Source of the DNA: Bacteroidota bacterium
GTDB lineage: Bacteria > Bacteroidota > Bacteroidia > Chitinophagales > Saprospiraceae
Reading direction: 5' to 3'
DNA: 14,914 nt
Assembly (NCBI GenBank): GCA_008501835.1
Contig: QQUB01000759.1
Span: 1 to 14,914, forward strand
Shown: positions 1 to 7,265 of the stretch, in pieces
How positions within the stretch are numbered: the first letter of the stretch is position 1
How the letters are laid out: each line of letters opens with the position of its first letter
Translations under genes and position numbers: made by a program
Notes under the pieces: model-generated
What the model saw: the letters and a program-made list of their open reading frames with translations, nothing else
Told to the model about the DNA's origin: nothing
The model's database searches: none

Positions 1-390
1 GAGAGGGAAAACAAAATTGAACCTTGAATTTGTCGCTCTAATGGTGTAAATGATTGAAATATTCAAAATGGAAAGATCAAGCAATTCAACTTTAACCTCA
101 TTAACTTCAATTCTGGGCTCATAATACAATAAGGCCGTTTCTATAATATATTTTATCGTTCCCAGTGCAGTTGTGTTCATTGGCTCAAAGGCAAAATGGT
201 CTAACGCACAACCAAAATCAGGCCTCATGATCCGCTCACCAAGTCTTGTTGTTACAATAATCTCTAAACTTCTGTCAATGTCTTCAGGACCAAAAGTCAT
301 TTCCACTTCTTTTGAAGCATGGCTGAAAGAAGGAGGAAAACTCCACCCTCTTCCTATTATTTTATTTAGATTTTTGTCGTTATTGTTCAT
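1..390 (-). CDS. gp25/GPW-family baseplate sheath initiator of eCIS (3' end cut by window)
   Basis: I translated this frame by hand: an ATG at 390 opens 130 codons without a stop up to base 1, so the C-terminus is missing. The protein reads MNNNDKNLNKIIGRGWSFPP at the start. It has the family hallmarks: the GRGWSFPPSF opening, a central stretch ending in GERIMRPDFGC, then FEPMN, and a final strand TNSRFNFVFPL that in relatives lies close to the C-terminus, so probably only about ten residues are lost. Proteins of this family (T4 gp25, Afp9/Pvc9) sit in the baseplate around the hub and act as the template on which the sheath starts to polymerise. The gene follows the PAAR gene by 31 bases in the same operon. 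The family assignment is strong; the exact end is unknown. Confidence 0.93.
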   Translation of the reverse strand, partial: MNNNDKNLNKIIGRGWSFPPSFSHASKEVEMTFGPEDIDRSLEIIVTTRLGERIMRPDFGCALDHFAFEPMNTTALGTIKYIIETALLYYEPRIEVNEVKVELLDLSILNISIIYTIRATNSRFNFVFPL

Positions 391-421
391 TTGTAAAAAA
401 TGCTATTTCAGGATTAATGGA

Positions 422-712
422 TTATCCTCCTATTATTACTGTAGCAGCCCCAATTACAATTACACCACCATGAGCGGTTGAATCACCCATTCGAACAGCT
501 GGCATTCCATTGATAAAAACACTTGAGGACCCTTGGATCAAATTGTCAGGAGGTCCTGTGCAAGTAGCCATGTCGCCAACCTTTGCAGCAGGGAACCCCT
601 CTATTAAAACGTTTGTTGCTCCTGGAGGTAAGATTGGTCCACCAACATGTGGAACTAACCCCGTTACCATTGGGCAGACATGCATGTCATTTATTCTTGC
701 GGCGAAAGACAT
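422..712 (-). CDS. PAAR-domain spike tip protein of eCIS
   Basis: This 96-residue protein is essentially a single PAAR domain (compare Afp10/Pvc10) that would cap the trimeric spike with a sharp, metal-stabilised cone. It opens with MSFAARINDMHVCP and has the usual repeats: H11 and H22 near the start (HVCPM, PHVGG), the PPGATNVLIEGFPAAKVGD segment around 29-47, C51 in the ATCTGPP turn, FINGMPAVRMGDSTAHGG at 66-83 with H81, and a glycine-ended tail. H11, H22, C51 and H81 are the likely metal ligands, as known for the family. There is no N- or C-terminal extension, so this tip carries no fused toxin. It starts 10 bases after the spike gene ends, consistent with co-translation with its partner. 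Confidence 0.96.
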   Translation of the reverse strand: MSFAARINDMHVCPMVTGLVPHVGGPILPPGATNVLIEGFPAAKVGDMATCTGPPDNLIQGSSSVFINGMPAVRMGDSTAHGGVIVIGAATVIIGG

Positions 713-722
713 TTTTTTAATT

Positions 723-2489
723 TTAATTGATCATGACCATTTGACCTTTTAATGTAGCTTGTGTTTTTCCTTCGAAAGAAGCATTCATGCCAGCCTTTGC
801 ATTTAAATTACTGTTAGCTTCTATGTTTATATCTTTTGCAGCCAGACTAATTTTTCCCTTTGGGGCATTCAATTCAATATTCTTTTGACTTTCCAGAAAA
901 ATCCCATTTTTTTCAAGGGTGATTTTATTTTGGTGCTGATCCTCGATAAAAAGTGATTTATTTTCTTCATCCAAGAGGACTTGATTACCAGCAGGTGTTT
1001 GAATTAATATTTGTTTTTTTTCATCATCGAAGGTTATTTTCAATTCGCTTCGACTTATAAATCCTTTTTGGGCATTAGTCTCCTCAGCAGTCACTGGAGG
1101 TTTATTTTTTTTGCTGTGAAGGTGGCCAAGAATGATAGCTTGATTAGGGTCATCATTTATAAATCCGACAATCACTTCATCGCCCTTTTCAGGTCTGAAA
1201 AAGGTTCCTCTTTCATTCCCCGCATCCAAAGTTGCCATACGTGCCCATATACCTTTGTTTTGAGTACTTTCGGTTGCTGGAAGGTTTATTTGAATCCTGT
1301 GTTCACTCTTAGGGTCATCTATAATTTTTAAAACTTTCCCAATTTGAAGGCCATTTATTCCAGGTGAAAAACCAGATGAGGGAGTGGGCTGGATATTGTA
1401 TTGTTCATGGTGCCATTTTTCAGAAAGCCCGATTTGGAAATGCGTTTTCCAATTACCTTTTTCCAGTATATGAGCTACTCCGGAAACAAAAAACTGTTCC
1501 CCGGAGAACTTCTCACCGAAGCCGCTTAACCCAATAATATTACCTACTTTAATATCTGCTCTTCCATGGCACTTAAGGGAACCTTTTATTTTGGAAAGTT
1601 TGATTTTTAACATCTGAGCATCAGAGTAGCACTGTAACTCCTCTTTAGAAAGGTCTCCGCTGTGAGTAATAGTGAATATTTTATTGCCAACAACCTTGTC
1701 AGATTCCCTTTTCGATCCTTTACCAATTTTTAAACCGATTTTATCTTTGGTAGAAGCTGTTATCAGGGATTGGTCAGAACCGCTCCAGGCGCTGACCTGA
1801 ACTTCAGAAAACTGATTACGGGCATCCGAGTTCAAATCAAAATCAAAAACATCTTCACCGAATTTAAGGCTGGCAACTTTTGGCCCGTCCATTTGGGGAG
1901 TTTGAATTGTCAATTTTCCCTTTTCATTAAAAAAAAGAAAAGCGCATGCCCTTTCCGCGCGACTAACTAAAAAATCCCAATCTCTGACATTAGATTGAAC
2001 AATTTCTTTTTTAAAATCCTTATTGACTTTGGTGTTTAGTTTTATGTCCGGATAATTTTTAAGAATAGCCGAAAATAAAGAATCCTCACTCTGAGCCTTA
2101 AACTTCCTATTTTCATTCCGATTGTTTAGTTGATAAACTTCGTGTTGACATTCAACATGGATATAGGTACATGAAGTAGCTTTTCCACTAATTCTTTGAC
2201 CTGTGATAATTCCATCAAATAGAAGATGTTCATCCATATGGTAACCTGCCAAAATTTTAATCCTTTTCCCTTTTTCGAAATCAGAAGAGTTACTTTTTAA
2301 AAAATCCTCCTGTGCCGCATCACCGTCATGAAAAACTATGGTAGCCTTTGGGATTTTATTAATCTCATGATTCGTAGTGAATTGCATTAATGGGAATTGT
2401 TCTGAAATAAGGTTGCCATCTACAAAAATTTTGAAAGTAGTTAGGTCATTATTTTTTAGAGTTGTCGATAAAAAATCTCCTATCGTCAT
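723..2489 (-). CDS. vgrG: VgrG-like central spike/hub protein of eCIS (Afp8/Pvc8 type)
   Basis: A 588-residue hub and spike protein. Residues about 1-370 resemble the gp27/Phage_GPD hub fold: the ATIVFHDGD motif near 50, RIKILAGYH near 80, LLFDGIITGQ near 90 and the WDFLVSRAERA motif near 170. Residues about 380-455 resemble the gp5 OB-fold (IGKVLKIIDDPK, then GTFFRPEKGDEVIVGFINDDP and AIILGHLHS). From about 475 to the end it is a repetitive, strand-rich stretch (ITLEKNGIFLESQKNIEL, ISLAAKDINIEANSNL) typical of the triple-stranded beta-helix needle. As a trimer it should plug the lower end of the tube and carry the PAAR tip encoded next. Automated pipelines often name such proteins type VI VgrG, but the neighbouring LysM and gp25 proteins and phage-like tube and sheath place this one in an eCIS. 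The 3' end is followed closely by the PAAR gene. Confidence 0.95.
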   Translation of the reverse strand: MTIGDFLSTTLKNNDLTTFKIFVDGNLISEQFPLMQFTTNHEINKIPKATIVFHDGDAAQEDFLKSNSSDFEKGKRIKILAGYHMDEHLLFDGIITGQRISGKATSCTYIHVECQHEVYQLNNRNENRKFKAQSEDSLFSAILKNYPDIKLNTKVNKDFKKEIVQSNVRDWDFLVSRAERACAFLFFNEKGKLTIQTPQMDGPKVASLKFGEDVFDFDLNSDARNQFSEVQVSAWSGSDQSLITASTKDKIGLKIGKGSKRESDKVVGNKIFTITHSGDLSKEELQCYSDAQMLKIKLSKIKGSLKCHGRADIKVGNIIGLSGFGEKFSGEQFFVSGVAHILEKGNWKTHFQIGLSEKWHHEQYNIQPTPSSGFSPGINGLQIGKVLKIIDDPKSEHRIQINLPATESTQNKGIWARMATLDAGNERGTFFRPEKGDEVIVGFINDDPNQAIILGHLHSKKNKPPVTAEETNAQKGFISRSELKITFDDEKKQILIQTPAGNQVLLDEENKSLFIEDQHQNKITLEKNGIFLESQKNIELNAPKGKISLAAKDINIEANSNLNAKAGMNASFEGKTQATLKGQMVMIN

Positions 2490-2495
2490 ATTCCT

Positions 2496-3158
2496 TTATT
2501 TTAAAGGTGGAAACAGCAGGTTACTTCCAACGGAAATATTCCTTATTGTGTTCAATTGATTAAATTCTGCAACCTGCATATAATATTTGGGCGTATCGTA
2601 AATTTCATTTACCATTAAAGTGAGTCTGTCAGAAGCTCCTATTTGCCTCGAATGAGTCAGGTCAGGAGAACTTTTATTATTTATTAATGCTTCCAAAATT
2701 CTTGGGCGGAATTCTTTAAAGGAAGCAGAAATGGTTGCTCGTAAAGGGGTTCCATTTGGACGAAACAATTTATAGTTTACAGAGTATGATTCCAGAACGC
2801 AGGTAATTAAAAATGTTCCCCAACTGACTACCAGATACATCGGCCGGTGAATTTTACCGAAATAACCTACTGTAGCCTTAAATTTCTGAAGTTCAACTTC
2901 CACTTCTACTTTTTCTCCTGAGGCTCCTGTCCCATCGATCAGTAAATCCAATTTAAAGGACCTTGGTCTTATATTTCTAAATTTTGCTGGAGATGAAGTA
3001 CTTCCAGGAGCCTCCTCAGTACAGTATTCAATTTGAGTATCAATAGAAAATGATTCAGGGTTAAACATTGCCTGAAAAGTAAACAGGGGAATACCTCCTT
3101 GCCAATTTTTGGGGTCATCAAATGATGTGATTCGTAGTTTTTCTAATAATCCTCCCAT
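2496..3158 (-). CDS. LysM-domain baseplate hub protein of eCIS (Afp7/Pvc7 type)
   Basis: A 220-residue protein. Its N-terminal part has the FTFQAMFNPESFSID motif (about 27-40) and the RSFKLDLLIDGTG stretch (66-78) characteristic of eCIS and phage LysM-type baseplate proteins. The middle carries GKIHRPMYLVVSWGTFLITCVLESYSVNY (split here only for reading, residues 101-129). The C-terminal 50 residues form a LysM-like domain (SDRLTLMVNEIYDTPKYYMQ, then AEFNQLNTIRNISVGSNLLF with a final FPPLK). In related particles this protein clamps the tube initiator to the spike; the LysM fold is used structurally, not to bind cell wall. It starts six bases after the DUF5908 gene and is followed six bases later by the spike gene. 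The assignment is confident from motifs and order. Confidence 0.94.
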   Translation of the reverse strand: MGGLLEKLRITSFDDPKNWQGGIPLFTFQAMFNPESFSIDTQIEYCTEEAPGSTSSPAKFRNIRPRSFKLDLLIDGTGASGEKVEVEVELQKFKATVGYFGKIHRPMYLVVSWGTFLITCVLESYSVNYKLFRPNGTPLRATISASFKEFRPRILEALINNKSSPDLTHSRQIGASDRLTLMVNEIYDTPKYYMQVAEFNQLNTIRNISVGSNLLFPPLK

Positions 3159-3164
3159 ATTGAG

Positions 3165-3332
3165 TTACCGTTCTTGACTTCGTTTGATAATATTCAGAAC
3201 CTGTTCTACACAAATTTGAATCAGGTTATCCATGTCATAATTGTTGATATTCGAGTCTTGATCCGGGACAATGGATTCTTTTTTTTCATTTATAGTTGTT
3301 TTGACAACAAGTTCTTTGATCTGAATTGGCAT
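3165..3332 (-). CDS. Small DUF5908-family eCIS protein (Afp6-position)
   Basis: A 55-codon gene found by translating the spacer between the second tube gene and the LysM gene. It begins at an ATG at 3332 with MPIQIKELVVKTTINEKK and ends KRSQER before a TAA at 3165-3167. The opening MPIQIKELVVKTTI is the signature of the short DUF5908 proteins seen in Bacteroidota contractile injection loci. The second half (MDNLIQICVEQVLNIIKR) looks like one amphipathic helix. Its exact role is not established; the position between tube and LysM genes matches that of afp6/pvc6, so a small baseplate or tube-initiation component is the best guess. Spacing is 38 bases from the tube gene and six to the LysM gene, so it is almost certainly co-transcribed. 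Confidence 0.88.
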   Translation of the reverse strand: MPIQIKELVVKTTINEKKESIVPDQDSNINNYDMDNLIQICVEQVLNIIKRSQER

Positions 3333-3370
3333 TCCCTGAAATTTTAATTAGTTAGGTTAAATCATGAGTT

Positions 3371-3814
3371 TTATTCGACCTTTTTAAAGTATTGATACGC
3401 AAACTCTATTGTCTCAATCAGCAGGCCACTTTGCTGAGCGTTTAAACCGGACAGTTCCCATTTTTTAGGCCAGGCTTTGATGAAACTAAAGGTTTGTAAA
3501 GGCTGATGTTGCTCATTTAAAACTTTTACCCAAATCGTTGCCGGTTTAATATCAAGTTTTTCAATTGCATCTTTGCACCAATTTATAATTCCAGAGTCGA
3601 CCAGTATTCCCCTTTTTAGAATAAGGTTAGAATATGTGGATCTGTTTGGCAATTGTTGGCTGAAACGATTTTCGCCCCCTTCTTTGATGGTTTCTGTTTC
3701 AATATCAACAGATAATCCATTGACTTCCTGGAAATGGACATCTTCTTCCTTAATACCACCAATATCAAATTCTACTTTGAAATGAAAACCTGGAGTTGGG
3801 TAATAGGTCGCCAT
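3371..3814 (-). CDS. eCIS tube protein, second copy (Afp5-like tube initiator candidate)
   Basis: A 147-residue member of the T4 gp19-like tail tube family. Family features are the FHFKVEFDIGG opening strand, FQEVNGLSVDIETETIKEGG (about 28-47), YSNLILKRGILVDSG (about 61-75), VLNEQHQPLQTFSFIKAWPKKWELSGLNAQQ and the closing IETIEFAYQYF. It is a diverged paralogue of the gene just upstream and starts two bases after that gene's stop. Of the two, this one has the longer loop (DIGGIKEEDVH) and lies next to the DUF5908 and LysM baseplate genes, which suggests the Afp5-type ring at the base of the tube. The division of labour between the copies is inferred from order and from known Afp/PVC structures. 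Confidence 0.93.
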   Translation of the reverse strand: MATYYPTPGFHFKVEFDIGGIKEEDVHFQEVNGLSVDIETETIKEGGENRFSQQLPNRSTYSNLILKRGILVDSGIINWCKDAIEKLDIKPATIWVKVLNEQHQPLQTFSFIKAWPKKWELSGLNAQQSGLLIETIEFAYQYFKKVE

Positions 3815-3816
3815 TA

Positions 3817-4269
3817 TTAGTTGTTTTCGATTACCAAGCCTTCATGGGTAATTTCCAGAGTTTCAATTGCAGTCTCACTATTTGAGGCATTTAGATCAGT
3901 AGATTGAACTTTTGAAGCCCAGGCTCGTTTTAATTTCCAATTTATTATTGGTTCATGCTCTTCATTTAGAAGGCTGATGGTAATATCCCTCCTGTAAATA
4001 GAACCTGTACTATTACCTTCCTGGAACATGCGTGTTTCTTTCCACCAGTCATAGAATTCATTATCTGACTGGAAAACCCCTCGCTTAAGTGTGATATTGG
4101 AATATTTTTTTAAACCAGGTTGTTTGATTGGAGTGTATTCCGGACTGGCGCCGCTCCTATATTCAATGATATCGGTTTCAACATCTAATCCGCTCACTTC
4201 AGAGAAGCCGATTTTGGTACCTCCCCAATCAACCTGAAAATGAAATTTTGCTAATGGATAATCAGCCAT
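3817..4269 (-). CDS. eCIS major inner tube protein (Afp1-like)
   Basis: A 150-residue tube protein. Motifs are FHFQVDWGGTKIGFSEVSGL (about 9-28), IIEYRSGASPEYTPIKQPG (about 35-53), KYSNITLKRGVFQSDNEFYD (about 55-74), the ISLLNEEHEPIINWKLKRAW segment and a final ETAIETLEITHEGL. The SGASPEY...QPGLKKYSNITLKRG block is typical of Afp1/Pvc1-type main tube subunits, which stack as hexamers to form the smooth hollow tube driven into the target. It follows the coiled-coil gene by 31 bases and precedes a tube paralogue by two bases. The assignment as the main tube subunit rather than the initiator is an inference from this block and gene order; membership of the tube family is strong. Confidence 0.95.
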   Translation of the reverse strand: MADYPLAKFHFQVDWGGTKIGFSEVSGLDVETDIIEYRSGASPEYTPIKQPGLKKYSNITLKRGVFQSDNEFYDWWKETRMFQEGNSTGSIYRRDITISLLNEEHEPIINWKLKRAWASKVQSTDLNASNSETAIETLEITHEGLVIENN

Positions 4270-4300
4270 AATAAATTATTTTTAATAAGTAATTTGTCAA

Positions 4301-5731
4301 TTAATCCCAAAAAATATCTGCGGTTTGAAAGACTCTTAGGGCATCATTATATTTTTCAGTTACCTTGTCAAGTTCTTCTGATTTATCGTCTCTTTCTTTT
4401 ATTTTTTTGCCCAGTTTTACTTCTAATTTTTTTTGTTCGGCTTCATCTATTTTCAAATCTTTTATGGCAGTTTCTAAGTCTCCCATCTTGCTATTAACAA
4501 ATTCATCATTTAGAACTTTTAACATTCCATCTGCTTTAATAGCAAAGCTGTCTATCAGTGTTTTTATATTTTTGAAAATTGATATCAGGTCTTCCTCCTT
4601 TTCTGTTACCGTTGTTTTGGTTTTTATCTGATTGTCGTGTGTTGTGACTATGTTTCTTAATTCTGTGAGGATTTCGTTGTCAGGAGCAATGCCGGTCGAA
4701 AGGTTTAAAAGCTCTTCGGCTTTTTCAGTGATTTTTAATAAATTTTCGACTTTTTTACCTAGGTCATCTATTTTAAAATTGTTGAGTACTTGCAATAATC
4801 CATCTAACAAATTCAATAAACTTTCCATGTTGAGTTTTACCTCTTTTGAATTTTCGGATGAAAGGCTAACAATTGATTCATATTCCTTTAAAAGAGAAAG
4901 CTCATTTTCGGATTTTTCCACCAAAGATTCGGTTGTAATTAATGCTTCCGAGGCAGCCTCCATAGCCACCCGTGCTTCATCCAGCGTTTTTTTCTTTTTC
5001 TTTAAATCTTCCCCCATTTCCGGAGGTGGTTCCTGGTTAGCCTGACCTCCCAAAGCATCTTTTTCTGCCTCAAATTTTAGTTCAAGTTTTTGTTGGTTTA
5101 AGGATTCAATTTCGGTGGTTAATGCCGTTGTCTTGTCATCTAAATCTTGGTGTGCATTATTTATTTGTGAAGTTAGGTCTCGTATACCTGACGTTAGTAA
5201 TTGTAAAACTTTTCCTTGTTTTTGATTTACATCGATTTCGGATAGATTATCTATTGAGAATTTTACTAACGATTTGTCTTTCTTCTCGACTTCTTTCTTT
5301 TTACTTTCGATACCTTCTTTTATTGGCGTTATTTTTTTTCCACCAATTGTGACCTCTGAAAAGAAGTTCTTAATTTTCAACTTTAAATCATTGACATCGA
5401 ATACATCTAAAATGGCATTGTTTTTGTCATACTTTTCTTTCATTTTATCAATGTCTCCGACCATATTGTCTGCACTTTTACATGCTTGTTCGAATTCTTG
5501 ATGACAGGAAAAAAGGAGTGGTTGAATCCGATTGAAATCGGTTTGGATTAAGTCATGTAATTCACTTAAATGATCAATCCTTTCTGTGAGTAATTGAATA
5601 ATGGGTAGACCGGTTGAATCCGACTTTTCATCTGTCAATTCACGGTAAAATCCAGCTATCTCCTCCTTTTTTTTCAATTCATCGGTTTTGAAGGAAATTT
5701 TCTGTTCTAAATTTTTAATTTCTGAAGGCAT
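4301..5731 (-). CDS. Large coiled-coil protein of unknown function inside the eCIS operon
   Basis: A 476-residue protein that I do not recognise. It is rich in Lys, Glu, Asp and Leu, lacks any signal peptide or membrane segment and consists almost wholly of predicted helix. Heptad-like stretches run about 1-30, 45-105, 170-225, 245-290, 300-345, 375-410 and 415-465. Breaks are a small Gly/Pro-containing segment (VTIGGKKITPI, about 127-137), a hinge GGQANQEPPPEMGED at about 228-242 and STGIAPDN near 345. The tail ends FQTADIFWD, whose aromatic end could be a docking tag. It sits between the sheath gene (27 bases) and the first tube gene (31 bases), a place where eCIS loci normally have further sheath genes or nothing. 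Possible jobs include a lumen or sheath-tube assembly factor or a cargo; a tape measure is less likely because that gene usually lies later in the cluster. All of these are inference from position. Confidence 0.85.
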   Translation of the reverse strand: MPSEIKNLEQKISFKTDELKKKEEIAGFYRELTDEKSDSTGLPIIQLLTERIDHLSELHDLIQTDFNRIQPLLFSCHQEFEQACKSADNMVGDIDKMKEKYDKNNAILDVFDVNDLKLKIKNFFSEVTIGGKKITPIKEGIESKKKEVEKKDKSLVKFSIDNLSEIDVNQKQGKVLQLLTSGIRDLTSQINNAHQDLDDKTTALTTEIESLNQQKLELKFEAEKDALGGQANQEPPPEMGEDLKKKKKTLDEARVAMEAASEALITTESLVEKSENELSLLKEYESIVSLSSENSKEVKLNMESLLNLLDGLLQVLNNFKIDDLGKKVENLLKITEKAEELLNLSTGIAPDNEILTELRNIVTTHDNQIKTKTTVTEKEEDLISIFKNIKTLIDSFAIKADGMLKVLNDEFVNSKMGDLETAIKDLKIDEAEQKKLEVKLGKKIKERDDKSEELDKVTEKYNDALRVFQTADIFWD

Positions 5732-5758
5732 AATTTCTCGATTTTAATTTCAACTGGT

Positions 5759-7228
5759 CTAAGATTCTACAATTTTATGTACAAAACTTAGAATGATAAA
5801 CTCTGCAGGTCTAACAGCAGCCATGCCGATCTCAACTATTAATCTTCCTTCTAAAATATCAATTGGGGTCATAGTCTCTCCCAATCCAACTTTTACATAG
5901 AAAGCTTCCTCCGGAGTCGCTCCTTGTAAAGCACCTGCTCTCCATTGTAGCGTTAAATAATTTTCTATCATTGATTTCACTTTGACCCAGGTATTGGCAT
6001 CATTAGATTCAAATAAAAATTGTTCGGTAGCATTTTTTGTTGATTCCTCAACCATATTGAAGAACCGACGAACCGAAACATACCTCCATTCATTGTCATT
6101 ACCTGCAAGCGTCCTGGCACCTCGTACAATTGTTCCCTTCCCAGAAAAGCTTCTTATGGCATTGATGGATTTTCCAGAATTTGAGTCGACATTTAATTCA
6201 CCATGTTGTTGATCTGTAAGTAAAATCACTGGCTTGATTACATTTTGAACCCCTACATTTGCCGGAGCTTTCCAAACACCTCTGTTTCTATCTACTCTAG
6301 CATAAATACCAGCCATTGATGGACCTGGTGGCAACTCAACGTATAATTGAGTTAGGGCCAATTTTATCTTTTGGTATGCCTCGTTATTAAGGTTTTCTAT
6401 TTCAGATATTGTTTTGCCCTTTAATGTATTGGCAGCTGGCACTGCCGCTCCATCAAGGGAATGACTGCTTATCTTTATATCTTCTTTATAATCATATGTA
6501 AGGTTTGTTTCCAGATTAGGATAATATACAGCACCATACTTAACTTGATCTGAGTTAATTCCTGTTCGTATACCAGTTGGATTAGTACCTACTCCATCTC
6601 CGTTTATTGAAGAAAGTGCCGGGTCGAAATTAGTATGATAAACCTCAATTAATGCAAATCGATCCTTTAAGACACCACATTGAGCAAGGGATAAATTTGC
6701 TAACTTGTAATAAGCTGAAGCATCTGTTAACCCTTGAGCTTCAGGGAATAAAATAAGGGTGACTTCATCAATTTTCTCAATTTCCTTCAATCCTTTTTCA
6801 AGACCGGTAGTGTCACTTCCTGAGGGAATAGGACTACCAAAAGCAGTGTATGTTCCAACTGAAACGATGTAACAAGGCCCCCCTCCATTGGCAAAATAAT
6901 GTTGCAAAGCGTAATACATCAAGTGCCTGGATTTTTTACCCGCTGGAGGTGCCTTAAAGCCTACCCTAACTGTAATGTCTCGTGGGGAAGATTGTTCAAT
7001 AATTTCAATATTTAGATCTTCCTCCTTTTGAGAGCCACCAAAATATTGGCGGTACTCCACCATGGAAGTTATTTTTTGAGGTTCATATTGAAGATCTTTA
7101 CCTTTGTAAATAGTTCTTTCTGTGTACCCTATAAAAGCTGGGATAGCAGTACTTACTGATGCAATGGAAGGAGGCAATGAAGAAATTTCATTAATGTATA
7201 CCCCCGGTGTTTTTAGGTTATTAATCAT
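5759..7228 (-). CDS. Contractile sheath protein of eCIS
   Basis: A 489-residue tail sheath protein. The N-terminus has the linker strand and family motif LKTPGVYINEISSLPPSIAS followed by VSTAIPAFIGYTER. The C-terminal sheath domain carries RGVWKAPANVGV, GARTLAGNDNEWRYVSVRRFFN and the closing LEGRLIVEIGMAAVRPAEFI...LSFVHKI. Both ends fit the handshake mesh by which sheath subunits join their neighbours. Contraction of this sheath drives the tube through the target envelope. An in-frame GTG lies one codon upstream, but the ATG at 7228 is the natural start. Only this one sheath gene is present here, whereas Afp and PVC have three paralogues, so the sheath is probably a homopolymer unless others lie outside the window. 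The variable region about 80-330 is longer than in minimal sheaths, giving a middle-sized family member. Confidence 0.96.
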   Translation of the reverse strand: MINNLKTPGVYINEISSLPPSIASVSTAIPAFIGYTERTIYKGKDLQYEPQKITSMVEYRQYFGGSQKEEDLNIEIIEQSSPRDITVRVGFKAPPAGKKSRHLMYYALQHYFANGGGPCYIVSVGTYTAFGSPIPSGSDTTGLEKGLKEIEKIDEVTLILFPEAQGLTDASAYYKLANLSLAQCGVLKDRFALIEVYHTNFDPALSSINGDGVGTNPTGIRTGINSDQVKYGAVYYPNLETNLTYDYKEDIKISSHSLDGAAVPAANTLKGKTISEIENLNNEAYQKIKLALTQLYVELPPGPSMAGIYARVDRNRGVWKAPANVGVQNVIKPVILLTDQQHGELNVDSNSGKSINAIRSFSGKGTIVRGARTLAGNDNEWRYVSVRRFFNMVEESTKNATEQFLFESNDANTWVKVKSMIENYLTLQWRAGALQGATPEEAFYVKVGLGETMTPIDILEGRLIVEIGMAAVRPAEFIILSFVHKIVES

Positions 7229-7265
7229 CACAATTTTATTTTTTTAATTCATTATTTATCCCAAA

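Noticed and set aside
723..2489. Spike gene as part of a type VI secretion system
   Set aside because: No TssB/TssC-type sheath, Hcp or membrane complex is present; the LysM protein, gp25, phage-like tube and single-chain sheath, and DUF4255 cap indicate an eCIS.
4632..5045. A 137-residue open frame on the plus strand, Ser- and Phe-rich
   Set aside because: It is antisense to the coiled-coil gene; its Ser/Phe bias is the complement of Lys/Glu codons, and it has no family motif.
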